Shown here in pieces: positions 1 to 12,975 of a stretch of DNA of 64,000 nt. Position 1 is the first letter of the stretch. The number at the start of each line of letters is the position of its first letter. The translations under genes and the position numbers were made by a program. The notes under the pieces are model-generated. The model was not told the origin of the DNA. It saw nothing but the letters and a program-made list of their open reading frames with translations, and ran no database searches. Source of the DNA: Gnetum montanum (lineage: Eukaryota; Streptophyta; Gnetopsida; Gnetales; Gnetaceae); assembly GCA_015680685.1 (NCBI GenBank), contig MNCI01006929.1, positions 542,377 through 606,376 of the forward strand, written 5' to 3'.

Positions 1-2326
1 AAGATTCATCTCCAGCATGGAAGGTGTGTCCCAATTACTATTTATAATAAATGGAATGGCCATGGGGGAAGCACTTACTATGTATAGTAATCCCTCAAAT
101 TTGGACATCCATCACATTTAAATTTGTAGCAAATTTTCAAACATTTTTCAGACAAATTTGTAGTCATTTCATAGCCAATTTGCAACCCCATTCATGGATT
201 AAAGATCTTATAAAAGCCAGCCTCCAACACCAATTACAGGTTTCAAAACTTTTTGTAAGTTTAGCATTTTTTGGTTCAGCAATTCCAAGAAAGGATAGCA
301 TTCTCAAGAAATTTTTGTACATACAATTCCATACTTGGGGCTTTTTCAAGCACTAAAGAGCTCTTACAAGTTCCCATATTTTCATTCTCTTGAACCCCAA
401 TGTGGAAGCATTATGGCCTTAAGATTTGGTGAATTTTTGGTGTGAACACTACACTTCTAGGATTTCCAAACCCTTGCATGGAGCAATTTGACATCCAAAA
501 TTTACACCTTTCTCAATTCCAAGTAGTGACCTAATTTGTAGATCCAAGGTTGTAGCAGTGAAGAAAGGTTCAATAGCATCAAGAATGGCATAGCACCTAG
601 ATCATGGATTAGATCACATTGGCTTCAATGGGCTTTGAACTCCTACATAAGTGAACCCCCCTTTTTTGCTCATCTAGGCACAATTTATACAAATTTCTCT
701 AACTTATTCTTGATTCTTTCTCAATAAATTTTTAAGTTTTTTGTTAAAAAAATTATTATCTATGAATTATTTAGATCTATTTTTATTCCTACATTTCACA
801 TCTCATACGTCCTTGGTTGTTCTACCAAACCATCTAGGGAACCCAAATCCCATTTGTATTATGGGGGCCTTAGGGATTCAAGGTTGGGGAACTACTTCCA
901 CCAAGGATCCTTGGTTTTTCATTCAAGTGATCAAGGTTTTTAGTTGCAACATTGCATGCTTATAGCACATGCATTTATGTCCTCCATACCTTGCATTGTG
1001 TTACCAAGAATAGAGAGCTTTGTGAGCAATGCCATGCTATCTAGCATGGAAGACTCAACTACATCCTCTAGTAGTGACAATGCAATATATAATGATCTTT
1101 CCATAGTAAATGGAAGGATCATTATGATGATGGTAATCTACTAGTACAAGGGCAATGGAAACTTCTCTATACTAAGAGCTTTTGCTTTTTGGTAATCATT
1201 GTAATCAAGTAACTTTGTAAAGTAGTATAGCATGTCATAATGCAGGTTGAAATTCATAAAGTTACTAGCATCCTTGCCATCATCAAACCTAATCTTATCT
1301 AGCTCGTTAGCCATATTCTCATCTACGTGTCTTCCCTAATCATAAGAATCATCCCTTTTCATTGTGTTAAAAATGATTGCTAGTTAATGAAAAGATGTGA
1401 TCCTCCTCTACCTAATCCAACCATAGAACATCCTATTAGTGAAGAGTTGATATGCCTTAACCAAGTCCTAGTTCTTATAACAAAGAATGTTTTGATCCTT
1501 ATTCGCATACTACATCTAGTCCATGATCTATTGGCTTTTTGTTTTAGATAACATACTACTTTTCTCAATAATGTAATCTCCATTAGAAAATCCAAACTAA
1601 TACTACAAGAAATTTTAGTTCCAATGTAATATCACCTCTTTGTCATAAATCTTAAACATGAATAATTACTATTGATTAGAATTACATTTCATCATGGCAA
1701 TGACATATATTGGAGAAATGTTAGGTGATCTCAATGTAAAGAGAGGCACCAACCCTACTTGCTTAAAATATGAAGGTATTTCCTTTTCTACTTGCTCATC
1801 AATGACTTATGGCTAGACAAGATGTTGTGGATGTTTACTTGCGAAGATTTTTCTTCACATTTCTTGACTCTATGTAGACCATATTAGACATTCTAATTTT
1901 ATCTATAAACATAAAATTAAATACTAACATAAACATAGACTTCATTTTTAGCATAAAGACATCATATAGACATCAAAACATAATATCATAAAAGCTAAGT
2001 ACATAATTTTTGAGATACCTTTCACACTTATATGGATCTAAGACTCCTTAGGCTATTCCTCCTCTAGGTCTAGATCATCATTCTCATGTATCACATGGAT
2101 CAAAGTAACCTTTTGAAGAGTGATATACCACGAATGAACCCTAACATGTTCTATCTTACTAGGGAACTACTTGAATATGGGAAAGAACTAGTTATCTATT
2201 GGGCCTATCTCATGAAGCATCCTCTTCAACTTCTTCAAGTAAAAGTCTTCATTATTAGGATTCTCAAAGTTGTAGACATATGGTCAACATACAACATCAA
2301 TAATCACATCAATTTATATTTAATAA
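1..2326. other. Unclassified AT-rich DNA left of R1
   Basis: No convincing gene is seen here. The short open frames (up to about 100 codons) have no recognisable motif and stops are dense on both strands. By position this should be the 5' internal part of the minus-strand element whose LTR starts at 2399, but I could not recognise the gag N-terminus found in the other copies. It may be badly decayed or replaced by another repeat. Confidence 0.3.
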
Positions 2327-2398
2327 ATAAAGCTTAGGGATGAGTAGTCCTTCTTGTCACGTGGGTGACCTAGGTTCAATCCCTAGCAATGATGCTAA
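2327..2398 (+). pseudogene. tRNA-Asp(GTC)-like sequence in register with the R1 primer-binding site
   Basis: Read on the plus strand, this stretch resembles plant tRNA-Asp from its 3' CCA end back past the anticodon arm. Over the 42 positions from the anticodon GTC (2356-2358) to the CCA end, I count 32 matches and 10 differences to the plant tRNA-Asp I know. All differences are C-to-T or G-to-A. The T arm (CTAGG, loop TTCAATC, CCTAG) is fully paired. The 5' half is much weaker but still alignable. The acceptor end abuts the LTR exactly where other copies have only the 18-nt primer-binding site. It is therefore either an extended primer copy or a tRNA-derived sequence; it is not a working tRNA gene. 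Confidence 0.65.
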
Positions 2399-3267
2399 TG
2401 ATGAGAAGTGAGTTTACCCTATGCGCAACCATAGGAATCATAAGCATGTACTAGCAATCTAGTTGAATTTTGTAGACTTAGTTTTGAAGTTTGACATGGT
2501 CATAAACTTTGAATCAAGTGTTATGTGATTATTGTCTTCCTAACTCACACTTGTGCTATCTATGCATATGGTTAAATGTGAGTTAAGGCTTATGATATCT
2601 TTTTTTGTTGGTATTTTTATGTATTTTTATCCTAACTGTATGGTGAAATAGATGAAGGTTTAATGATTGACTAATTAACTATTAATCTATTCTAGTGACT
2701 AACTATTCTAACATGAGTAGCCATTCCCATTTACTGTACACACCATGAACTAGTATTAATGCAACTAGGTTACCAAGTGATGATTACTAGGCTTACCAAA
2801 TGCCCACTACTAGGATTACCAAGTGTTATACATTATGCTCGAAGTGGTTGTACTCATGTGTTCATGGTTAAATGCATTAATTACTTACAATGAGAAATGT
2901 AAAGTGAATTAAAAATAAAGAGTAAATAAGAAAGATTAAATTATCCAAGTGTTGCAATAAATGTCAGAAATCTCATCTTCATTACCATTCATGCCAAAGT
3001 ATCTAGGTACATTATGCTTGAATAAAGAGCTATACAATCTCTTTGAATCACATTGCAAGCACTTAGAGGAAAATATTCTAACTATATAAAAAGCAAATTG
3101 CAAGAGCTTCATGACACTATGGACTTAATGTATCATAAATGTAGTTGATGTATGCATTTATATAGGCTTTTCCTACATTAGCATCAATACATCTATGTCA
3201 ACACATAAGTGATGGGAATGCGTCAACACATGCCTATCGATGTAGCATGTCTGATGATGCTTCATCA
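2399..3267 (-). repeat. R1 LTR, Athila-like family, minus strand
   Basis: The LTR runs from TGATGAG to TTCATCA, so its ends are inverted repeats of the family type. Its U5 end carries the degraded family terminus and three CTTGGTAA-like repeats (around 2770-2835). The minus-strand TATA box is near 3155-3167. Upstream of that (3180-3267) are GTCAACA, GATGCATC-like and ATCGATG words rather than GATATC repeats. Because the primer-binding site is on its left, this is a 5' LTR and the element body runs left, out of the window. Confidence 0.7.
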
Positions 3268-5940
3268 TAGTGTAACATAAGAATACATATAAACTTATCT
3301 AGATATCATGATATGGGTACCTATAGAACTAAATAGGCTCTTAATGCAATGCAAGTCCAATAGGAAGGTGTTATCTCCATTGAACCTCTTGTAGAGATAG
3401 TTCCATTATAGTTAATCTAGCTTATTCCATTAGATCTCTCAAATCACACCCCCATCATTAATAATGGTATTGACATTCATGGCCTCCTATCTCACAAATC
3501 CTAACAATCATGGATTAATATGTATCTGATTCTTTATAAAACATGAGAGACTATCCTCAAGGGGATTGAAGTACATACTAATACATAGAAATACTCCATG
3601 CAAAACTTTAAAAATTAGGTTTCCCCAAGCCTCATCCATATTTATGTAGGATGGAGTGAACTATCATCAATAATAGAAATCACCTTAACACCAAGGCTTG
3701 CATTGCAAACCAAGAAGTACATAGGGTCAACCACTAGCAACCAATGTCTAACATCATCCTTACACAATATACATTAACCCAAGGGTTAGTATTAATAAGC
3801 TAAAGAAGAAACCATAAAAGTAAATTATAAAGTATCAAATGCTTATCAACATAGTGAGCAAAGTGTCTCATTTAGTACTTGAACCCTTAGAATATAAATT
3901 ATACAAACATAATAAGATTAATAATTAAGCAAAGATACTAAATCAAGTCCAAGGTTTCACATGTTCAACATTTTATTATAGCATCAAGATTAAAACAGGC
4001 CTAAACATAGAACCTACCTCAGAAAGTGTAAAACTTATTTTTCTAGGCTTCATGTTGGATTTTTTTACTGAAAAATAATTAGATAATTGTAAGAGATGTG
4101 ATGCATGGTAATGTTGACATGAGTGTTGTTGTGTCACTGCATCATATGCCCATGTGATCATGTCATCTAGATCTAGTCCAAGAACTAAACTAAAAATGAG
4201 AATATAACAATAATATGATCCCTAGGTACAACTCCAAAACCTTGATAAGCATGCCAAAAAAAATCCATAAGCTAAATTTTCTTCAAAAATATTACTTTTC
4301 CCACTTTACCTAGCAAGTTGAGCTAGTTGCATGATGTTGAAATGTAGATGACTCTGACATTAACATCAACATCAACACCTCCTACACTTATTCATAACTT
4401 TTCTATTCCTCATCCATGTGGGTGACATTGATGCCATCCATCAAGCCTAACATTTTGGTCTTATAATTTTAATTTTAGAAAATATGAAAATATAAAATAA
4501 AATTAATTAATTGACAAAATTAAAAAATATATAAAAATTTAAAATTTTAATTAATAAAAAACATGAAGAGCCTCTATGCTAGCCATGTGTTAATTGAGTA
4601 GCACCTTGGTGCACATTGTATGCACCATGATAGTTGTGGCAGTCATACATTGGAAAATGTAAACCACACATGCATTCTTTTACCTTTCCCTCTATGCCAA
4701 AAACATTACATCCTTTGTTTACATTACATGCTTAGTACTCCTTCCTCACAAACCACCTACGTTGCCATTTTCCTGTTACCATATGCTACCCATCATGCCC
4801 TATCATGAGTGCCCTTACCCTTGCATCCAATGTACAATGTTTTTTCTCCTTCATCAACTACAATAGCCACTCATTAGCTACACACCTTATGCATTCCTTG
4901 CTAGTCATGTTGGCTACACATCAACCATGCAACACCTCTACACATACTAGATTGGTCGCACATAGAATGTGTGTGCCATGTGTGTGTTCCTACTAATCCT
5001 TCCCCTAAACTACCACCATCTCACACCACTATGAATCTCTGTACCACCTTACACATAGACCACATAGGATGCATACCCTCTCATACCCTCACTAACATCC
5101 ACAACTAATGCTATTAAGCACCATCATTACCATCATCTCATATTACCTCAAACCCTTACCAAAACTATCAAGAGCAGAAAATGAAAAATGTTTGGTGGGA
5201 ACACTGACCTTAGTAGCACTAGTTCTAGCTCTAGCTATGCTAATACTTCCTTGGTGATTTTTCCACATGCTCTTTAGTAAACACCACCCCTCACTTCACC
5301 ACATCTTACTCCTTATCCATGGCCTTAATGCATCATTGTGCTCCAACAACAAAGAATCCCAAGGTAAAAATCAACTATGAAAATGAGGAAAAGTGTTCAA
5401 TTTGATGTTATTTCACCTTTTATATCCCACATCATATGCAATGTGATGTGATAAATAATGACATTGATAATAGAATTACCATGTGACCTTCTCATGTCAT
5501 ATGTTACTAGCCAATGTCACCTATCAAAATGGCTAAAATGAAGACTTATAATTTAACTATTTCAAACTTGAATTGACTAAAGATTTTTTTGATCTATTCC
5601 AACATTATTTTATCATTAAAATAACCTTAAACTACTATTAAAATAATAATTTTAATTAATATAAATCACCAAAGTTAATTGAAGTCACCACTTTTGACTT
5701 TGTTAAACTACAAATTTTAGTTTCTTTCTTGTGTAATTGTGACCTTACCTTCATATATTGTAGGCCATGGACCCCACCATCATCAATTAATTGCATGAAC
5801 CACTCACTCTCGATAGGTCCCATAACCACATCACTAGGTTGCTCAAGGAAGATTTAATTGATCTATAATCACTTAACTGCCTAGAGTCACTAATTTCATC
5901 CCTTGAAATAACCAAAGAAGACCTAATACCTTAATCCAAC
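3268..5940. other. Unassigned AT-rich DNA between R1 and R2 pol
   Basis: There is no confident gene. The 3' part should contain the gag and protease of R2, but I cannot align it by eye. A faint resemblance to a Ty1/copia RNase H exists around 3540-3720 on the plus strand and is too weak to annotate. Base composition is strongly AT. Confidence 0.25.
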
Positions 5941-5949
5941 CTATCCTTC

Positions 5950-8900
5950 TTAGATTAAGAATTCATTTTAGCCAATGATCCATTTGTCAAACTAGCAATA
6001 ATGAAAAATGAAAATGAGAAAAAGATCCTACAACTAGGGGCACACTTACCTGAAGCCCTTAAGGATTTAATGTTAGTCACATTGCAAAAAAACTCTATTA
6101 GCTTTTTCATACAATGACATGGTAGGCTTAGATCCATCTTTTGTACAACATAACATCATCCTCAAAGAGGATTCCAAAAAGCTAGAAAAATAAGACTTTA
6201 TTTAACCTTATTCATTAAGAATAAGATCATCAAAATTTATAATGAAAGATTTATACATCTTGAAAATTGTTTTAAGTATGCAACATGGTAATTGTTCCCA
6301 AGAAAAATGGGATGATTAAGATATGCATCGATTTTCATGATCTTTACAAGGTTACACTTAAAGATAACTTTTTTTTGCCCTACATTGATCAAATCATAGA
6401 TGTAATAGTACATCATGACTTACTTTCCTTCATGGGTGGTTTTTTGAGTTACAACTAAATATAAATCAACCCCAAGCATCAAAATTTTACAACATTTATG
6501 ATCTCATGTCGATCATTTTGCTATGAAAATATGTCTTTTAGGCTCAAGAACGCATAAGCATTGTATCAAAGAACCATGACATTTATATTTATTCCTATGA
6601 TTCAAAACTGTTAATGATTACATAGATGAATTAACTATGAAATTTTTCATAGCATCCTATCATCTTACTAAAATTGATATAGTCTTTACTCTATGAAATT
6701 AGCACAACCTTATCTTAAATCCCAAAAGTGCATTTTCGATGTGGAAATAAGAAAGATATTAAGATTCATGATTTCAAACAACAGTATCATGATAGATCCC
6801 AACAAAGTCAAAGTGATCTTGAACCTTCCACCACCTACTTGTCTTAAGGACATGTGTGTATTAAAAGTTTTTCTCTAATTAATTTTCCATTTCATCTATA
6901 ATCTTACTCATCAATTCCATCCTTTATTTCATATTCTAATAAAATCTACTACTTTCAATTAGGACTCAAAGTATTAAGAGGTCTTTGATATGATAAAGCA
7001 TTTCCTTACTAGTCTTCTCATCCTTCATTCCCTTTAATTTAATCTTTATTTTTATCTTTACCTTTCTAAATTAAATTTCTCTATCGTAGTCATGCTTTGC
7101 CATTGACTTTAAGATGTTATAGACCTTCTAATCTATTACATCTTTCATCCATTATTTTACTTTTGAATCATGATACTCTAATACAAAAAAATCTTGCTTA
7201 GGCATTCTCTTTGATCTTAAGAAATGGAAACATTATGTATTAGGAGTGAATATTTATGTCATATGTCATGGTAGTGTCTTACAATTATATGCATATAATC
7301 TTTATGATAACAATTGCATGAAAAAATGGAAAACACTTGTCATTGAGTTTAACCTATCCTACCTTTCTCCACGCTTCATCAAGGGTTAAGCCATAGTAGA
7401 TCTCCTAAAATCAACCACATTATTAAAACCATATGCTATGACTCTTCAATCTCCTCCTAATGCATCAAGTGTAAAGGAAGTCAATCCTCTCCTAGAAATG
7501 ACTATAACACATAAATATTTCAATTTACACTTATCTTTTGATGGTGCTCATACAACTTAAGCTTCTAGTGTAACTTATGTCCTTCATTATAAAGGTATTA
7601 ATCCTATCTATTAAACTTATAAATTTGATTTTCCATGTACTACCAACATGATTAAATACAAGGATATTAATCAAGATTTACTCTTAGTAACCCAACTAGC
7701 TCTCAGTGTAGGGTAATTTCAAACTTGTCATTTACTAAGTTAACAATAAATATGCTTGCAAAGCTAAATACCCAAAACCTTATCTTAACTTGGCCAAGAA
7801 AGCTATCAATTAATTTAACAAATGTTTAGTAATGCACATCCATTGCTCAAAAAACATGGTTGTAGATGTATTAGTTACTTTCATTCTTCTTATAGATCTT
7901 GTTTTTCTTAAGGATCATATTTTGTACTCAATGTAAGATATACCAATAACTTTCACAAATACACAATGTATTAGCTTAGTTAACTTAGAATAGGATGAAT
8001 AATAATGAGACATCATTATTATACTTACAAACCAAAGAAACTCCCAAAACTTTATCTTCATATCAAAAGAATCCTATCTATAAGAACTCAAAGCATTTTT
8101 ATATTATTGATCCTAGAATGTTTTGTCAAATCTTAGTGTCAAGTGTTCTTCTACATTGCCTAAGACATGACAAAGTGAAAAATGTTTTAGAATAAATACA
8201 ATTAGGTGTTCTTGGTGGTCACAAGAATATGGTCTCTCGTAGCCTATACTATCTCATTAGATTACTAGTGACATATGATGTTTAGGGACATACAAGTTAA
8301 AATTTGTAATACATGTTAATGTCATACTCCAGTTATTTACATACCATCTCAAGAGCTTAGGAATTTTGATATTTTATGGACTTTTCAAAAGTAAACACTC
8401 GATTTTATAGGTTCTATCATTTCCTAATCTTTTGTTGGTCATTAATTTACTTTGATAACTATAAAGTACTACACAAAACAAGTTAAAGTTATCCCCTTAA
8501 AGTTAGCTACATCCAAGTACATCTCTCATTTTATCTTGGATCATATCATCACTTGTTTTGGTCTTCCTCTCCACATTATAATTAATAATGGACCTCAATT
8601 TAAGAGAAAACAAGTCACCAAGCTTTTGTGATCAATATCAAATTATCTAGTCATTCTCATCTCAATATTACTCCCAGAATAATGGTTAATTTTAACCAAC
8701 TAATAAATCCCTAATTCATTTACTCAATATCATGGTTAATAAATGCTAATAAAACTAAGATGTCCAACTATTCCATGTTCTTTAGTTATACCAAAATACC
8801 TTTTGTAATGCAACTACCTAAATTTCCTTCATGTTGATCTATGAGTATGAAGTAATGTTGCTAGTGAAGCTAGATGTGTCTTCTCTTTGGATATTCTTAA

Positions 8901-9125
8901 ACCAGTAGATGACATATGGGGAAAATGATAAAATGCATTATGTTGAGCTAGATATTCTAAAAGAGAATCAAAATCAAGAAGAAATTAATATCTAGAATCA
9001 TCAAGAAGTTATATGACATCTTCACAATAAGCATGTTTGACTAAGAGAGATCAAAGAAGATGATCTTATCTTGTGGCATTTTCCCAATGTTGAAATTTCT
9101 AAGTTCTCTCTAAACTAGTAAGGTT
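5950..9125 (+). pseudogene. R2: decayed Ty3/gypsy (Tat-like) pol, RT - RNase H - second RNase H - integrase
   Basis: The polyprotein would copy and integrate an LTR retrotransposon. Domains in order are: an RT N-terminal part (about 5950-6290); an RT core with the motif KNGMIKICIDF near 6305 and a catalytic YVDD changed to YIDE near 6615-6640; the RT end (6693-6878, MKLAQPYLKSQKCIF and DPNKVKVILNLPPP); a poorly kept RNase H (about 6960-7300); a second RNase H beginning SFDGAH at 7531 with an FPCTTN block; and an integrase with a GGHKNM block near 8216 and an NNGPQFK block near 8585. Stops and frameshifts occur throughout, so it is dead. The second RNase H lies between the first and integrase, the usual Tat order. 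LTRs were not located. Confidence 0.75.
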
Positions 9126-9300
9126 TCTTCATCATTATCAAAAATCTTAGCAATGAAGCATATTATCTGATAGACTAATATGGGAATTAGTATTTGAATC
9201 TTATCAACTAAGCATATCTCAAGAAATATAATTATTAAAAGTAATTCAATCAAGTTTGTTCTAACCCTTATCTTCTACCTTATCTACATTTTATTGAATT

Positions 9301-9341
<41 letters not shown>

Positions 9342-10139
9342 ATTATTCTTCTACATCTTCCACATGTAACTTCCTCTATTCTTCTTAATCTCTACTTATC
9401 TAATTCTCCTAATATTTCTTCTGATCAACATACTATGGTGATGATATTTATAAGTGATCTATCTCATTTAGAGATCCATGACTATTATGCCATTGTTACT
9501 TCATGTAAATGTGTGTTGAGTTTGAGTGAAATAGGGAGAGAATTTATTAAATCATCAATTATCAATTTACAAGCTACCTATATCATTAGAGTATGAAATA
9601 TAGTCATGTCCCACATCTATGGCATAACACCTCAAATTAGTGTATAGGTGATGTTTCTCATTTCTTTCTCTGGTTTATTATTTTCTCAATTTCATAACTT
9701 TATATTTTATTTTTTCATTCTTATATTTCTGTATTCTTCCTCTAGCTTTCCATTCTTATTTATTCCCTTCCTCTCATCAATACATTAGTAAGGGTTTAGT
9801 GACTCTATTCTATTCTAGTGATATTTGACAGTAGTTTAGATGTTGTTAACTAGAATGATAATTTGAAGAGTAGGATAAGAGATGATGTTGATATCGATGA
9901 CGTTGACACCAACATTAACATTACAATGTCATCTTCCTATGTAATCAGTATTACTTCCCTATACATGCATCATGAGTTTCCAAAAATGAACTTTAAGTTA
10001 AACTACACTAAAATATGGGTGACTTCTGAAAACCCTAACCCTATAAATACCAATCTTAGACTTAAATTCAAGACTAATTTCATAAGATCTAATAGCACTT
10101 TTTAAATTTTGAGAGATCCAAAGCACTAGTACCTACATC
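9126..10139. other. R2/R3 boundary region, no gene recognised
   Basis: Apart from the CT repeat, this holds only short open frames without motifs. It should contain the 3' untranslated part and LTR of R2 and the distal ORF2 plus 3' LTR of R3, but no TGATGAG-type LTR boundary is visible. Confidence 0.3.
9303..9339. repeat. (CT)n microsatellite
   Basis: An almost pure CT dinucleotide run of about 37 bases, followed by CGCTATT. It makes a serine/leucine repeat in a 100-codon frame (9294-9596) that has no other sign of being a gene. Confidence 0.95.
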
Positions 10140-10804
10140 AACTACATCATTTGCAAGCTCCTTAGTCATTCTAGAATCTCTTATAGTTGACAAGCTTAAT
10201 TTTGATACATGCACATGCTTCTTTCTTGACTTTTGCATTTGTCTAGTTTGAGATTTATGTCAAATTTGCCCTAGTGTTAGGTAATTTAAGGGCTTTAGCA
10301 ATGGCCTCTATAGAGTAAGAGATGATAATGTCTTTGGTCTTTATAGTTGCATCTCCTTGGTAGTTGTTTCAAAAGAGGTTTGTTTCCCCAAGAAACCATT
10401 CCCCACTAATGGAAATAGTGGATCATAATGGTGACCCTTGTAGCTATGTTTAGAAATCCTTTGTTTCCAGCTCTAGGAAAATTTTGAAGTTCAGTTCCTA
10501 AAAAATTATGCTTTGGACCTCCCTACTTCTCATCTTTTTCAAGTAGGCCTCCATGAGAGTGACTTCCAGATTTCGCGTAGGTCTTAAGATCTCATCTCAC
10601 TTGGACTATCCTATCACTACAATGGTAATTTGAAAAATAGATTCCACCTTAGGTTCTTCTCGTAAAGGTTCCAATGTCATGCGTTACTTTGAAAACTTGC
10701 TTCTGTTGTTACAGTTGTTATTTTTATTATCCTCTTTCTCCCCTTGGTCTTTTCTCCCTAGGTTAAGATGGCCCACATACATGTGGTTTCCATTTTAGGG
10801 TCAT
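10140..10804 (-). pseudogene. R3 ORF2, N-terminal part (non-pol protein of the Athila-like family)
   Basis: On the minus strand an ATG at 10804 follows directly after an intron-acceptor-like TGTAATTGTAG. The frame is interrupted by stops but aligns with the ORF2 proteins of R5 and R6. Shared blocks are ELNFKIFLELE (ELNFWMFLE in R5, ELNFVFFKEF in R6), then GEWFLGETNLF, and the IKTKDIIISYSIEAIAKAL block. This block resembles the V-x-GV-x-V-x-FS part of plant retroelement-associated domains such as Pfam Transposase_32 (family recalled, not searched). The C-terminal coiled coil is not recognisable here. Function unknown; it sits downstream of pol, as env-like ORFs do in Athila elements. Confidence 0.6.
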
Positions 10805-11101
10805 CTACAATTACATAAATAACCATGGATTAATTATGTTACTTTCATTTTTAAGTATAAAAACCTTTCAATCATTTTTTTAGGTTATTAATGAAAAAAA
10901 ATTTGGCTATTAAGATTTTGAGTGGTTGAAAATGCATAAGAATATAAAATATTTTAAAATGTGGGTTGCAAAGTTAGTTAGTGTGTTGGTATTTTCTTCT
11001 TATAATATTATTTTAGTATTATCTTAATACTTGATCTACAAGATATTAGAAAAATTTATTAATAACGTTTAGCATGGATGTCCCCATGACATAGAATGTA
11101 C
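10805..11101 (-). other. Likely leader intron of R3 ORF2
   Basis: The minus strand shows CTGGAG|GTACAT at 11102/11101 as donor and TGTAATTGTAG as acceptor right before the ORF2 ATG, giving 297 bases. R5 has the same arrangement with a near-consensus donor and 293 bases. Splicing is inferred from these signals and their conserved spacing; there are no transcript data. Confidence 0.5.
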
Positions 11102-11242
11102 CTCCAGAAGCTCACGGATAAAAAATGAGCCAAATTGGGTATGTTAAGAGGAAATTATGGCTTCTTGAAGGTTTTGGCCTTTGAAAATTGCAAAAAATCC
11201 ATTTTTAAGGTAAAATATGAAATTGATGTTAAGAAGTCATAC

Positions 11243-11322
11243 ATATATATAATATTTTTATACTATGTCAACAGAGATGCATCAATGTTGATGCATTGAT
11301 GGAGATGTATCAATGTAGCTAT
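11243..11322 (-). promoter_or_regulatory. R3 internal promoter: TTGA/GATGCATC array plus TATA box
   Basis: Reading the minus strand, 11322-11264 holds alternating CATTGAT, CATCAATGCATCAACATTGATGCATC-like inverted words and TGTTGACA. An AGTATAAAAATATT TATA-like element follows at about 11265-11253. The ORF2 start codon lies about 460 bases downstream. Its position and motif style match the internal block of R5 (35811-35932). Confidence 0.55.
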
Positions 11323-11639
11323 TCATACAACATTTTTCACTTAAGAAACTATGGATTTTTGAAAGGGTTTGGAAGTGAAACAAGGACGAAATGGAAATGA
11401 GAAAAAGGATGGAAATAAGGTAAATAGTCCATTATTAGATTCATGAGCAAGAATTAGAGCGAAATGAGCATTGTGGATGCTTAGATGGGACATGTTTACA
11501 AAAAAAAGAAACAAAAAACAAGACAAAAGAAAGAATAAAATTGGATAATGCAAATCACCAAGATTGTAGTCAATTGAATTGAGGTACACGGTGATGGGAT
11601 TTAAACTAGATGATCTAAGATCTATGCAAGTGAATCCTT

Positions 11640-12975
11640 CCTAAAGAAGATTTTTACCTAAAAATTCCCTCACATAACTATATCATAAAGAGTTTTGTGG
11701 GTAACTTGGAAATTTAATGGTGATCTAGGTTAAACACCATATCAAGATACTTGTCCCTTCATGATTATGCAATTAACAAAATTTAACTTATCAAAATGGC
11801 CATGGTATGTAGTAGTTAGGTGAGAAAATGAAGTGTTAGAAAGTATTCATAGAAGAATCGAGACCTAAGAGCCCAAATCATCACAATAGAAGGTCCTTGT
11901 GAAGTGCATGATTAAGGTTATCTGTATACTAATCATATCAGGTTTTAAACCAAGTTCATACCATTAGTAGTGGCCTCACATTATTGTACACCTTCCTTTC
12001 TATCATTGTAAAACTATAAAAATCCCAAGGAACAATCATCAATCCATGAGAAGAATAAAACAAGAAGAAGGAGGTAGTTACAGATTTTAAGGAAGAAATT
12101 TGGACCTTAGTTAGAGAGGTTTCTTCACGCATGAGTAACATGTCTTTTCAACCCTATAACCAATGATTGTATTCTACGAAATCTTCATAGAGGTGTATTT
12201 TTATTCTTCCTTTTCTTGGAAGTTGGGAACCATTACAGTGACATACTTTTTTTTCAAATCACAATAGAAGTAAGGATACATTTCTTATGGAGTCATAAAA
12301 TTTATGAAGGGAGTTAAGAAGAGAACTCAACAAATCTCTTTAAGATCACACCCTTTTCCATTTCCACTTGGTTCTTCTCCCATTCATTGGGTAACAAGAT
12401 CATAAGTTATTTTAGTTTCATTGTGGAAGGAACATAGTACTACCATGATATAAATTTTATATCAAGATAGATGGAATTGGTGGGTTTCATGAACTTACTA
12501 CCTCATACCATTATATACTAACAACTCACTAGTAGAAATCATAATCCCACAAGCAAAGTTAACCTACATATAGAAATAACAATATTAACAACTACATTTA
12601 GTAATTATTAACATTTGCAATAGTAGTATAGTAAAATTAGACATTACTAAAAGAAAATTAAGTTAAAAAAAAAGTAAAAGAAAAAGAAATAAAGTAAAAT
12701 ATATAAGAAAATAGTAAAGAAAAATTGAAAATTTATGAAAAATAGTTTCTAACAAAAAGATAAAAGCCTTCAATCTCTCCAAGGCATCAAGTTAGTTGGT
12801 CCTTTCCCCATGACTAAGTTGAAAGTATGAGATTCTGAAAATAGAGTGAGCATGACCTTGTGTTGAGGTGTTGTTGTAATCCTAGTTACTTGAAAGCATT
12901 TAATGGATTTGACTTATTATATGTTGACTAGCATGTTCTTTTGAGGGCTTTTGTATGATAGATTATCATAGCCCT
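11640..12975 (-). repeat. R3 spacer between pol and ORF2
   Basis: Non-coding family sequence also found at 36100-37640 (R5), 39130-40550 (R7) and 63110-64000 (R10). Recognisable shared blocks are the CCTTAGTTAGAG stretch near 12108, the ATAACCAATG stretch near 12155, a T-rich run near 12247 and the CCATGACTAAGTTG block near 12808. No ORF is conserved between copies. Confidence 0.65.

Noticed and set aside
51-356. 101-codon plus-strand ORF
   Set aside because: No motif, unremarkable composition and an overlapping minus frame of similar quality; chance frame in AT-rich DNA.
2327-2398. Functional tRNA-Asp gene
   Set aside because: The acceptor and D-arm halves are badly degraded and the sequence is locked to an LTR primer-binding site.
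3540-3720. Ty1/copia RNase H remnant
   Set aside because: Only a few weakly fitting words in different frames; no catalytic motif pattern can be read.
9294-9596. 100-codon ORF starting in the CT repeat
   Set aside because: The Ser/Leu repeat is the translated microsatellite; the remainder has no motif or support.
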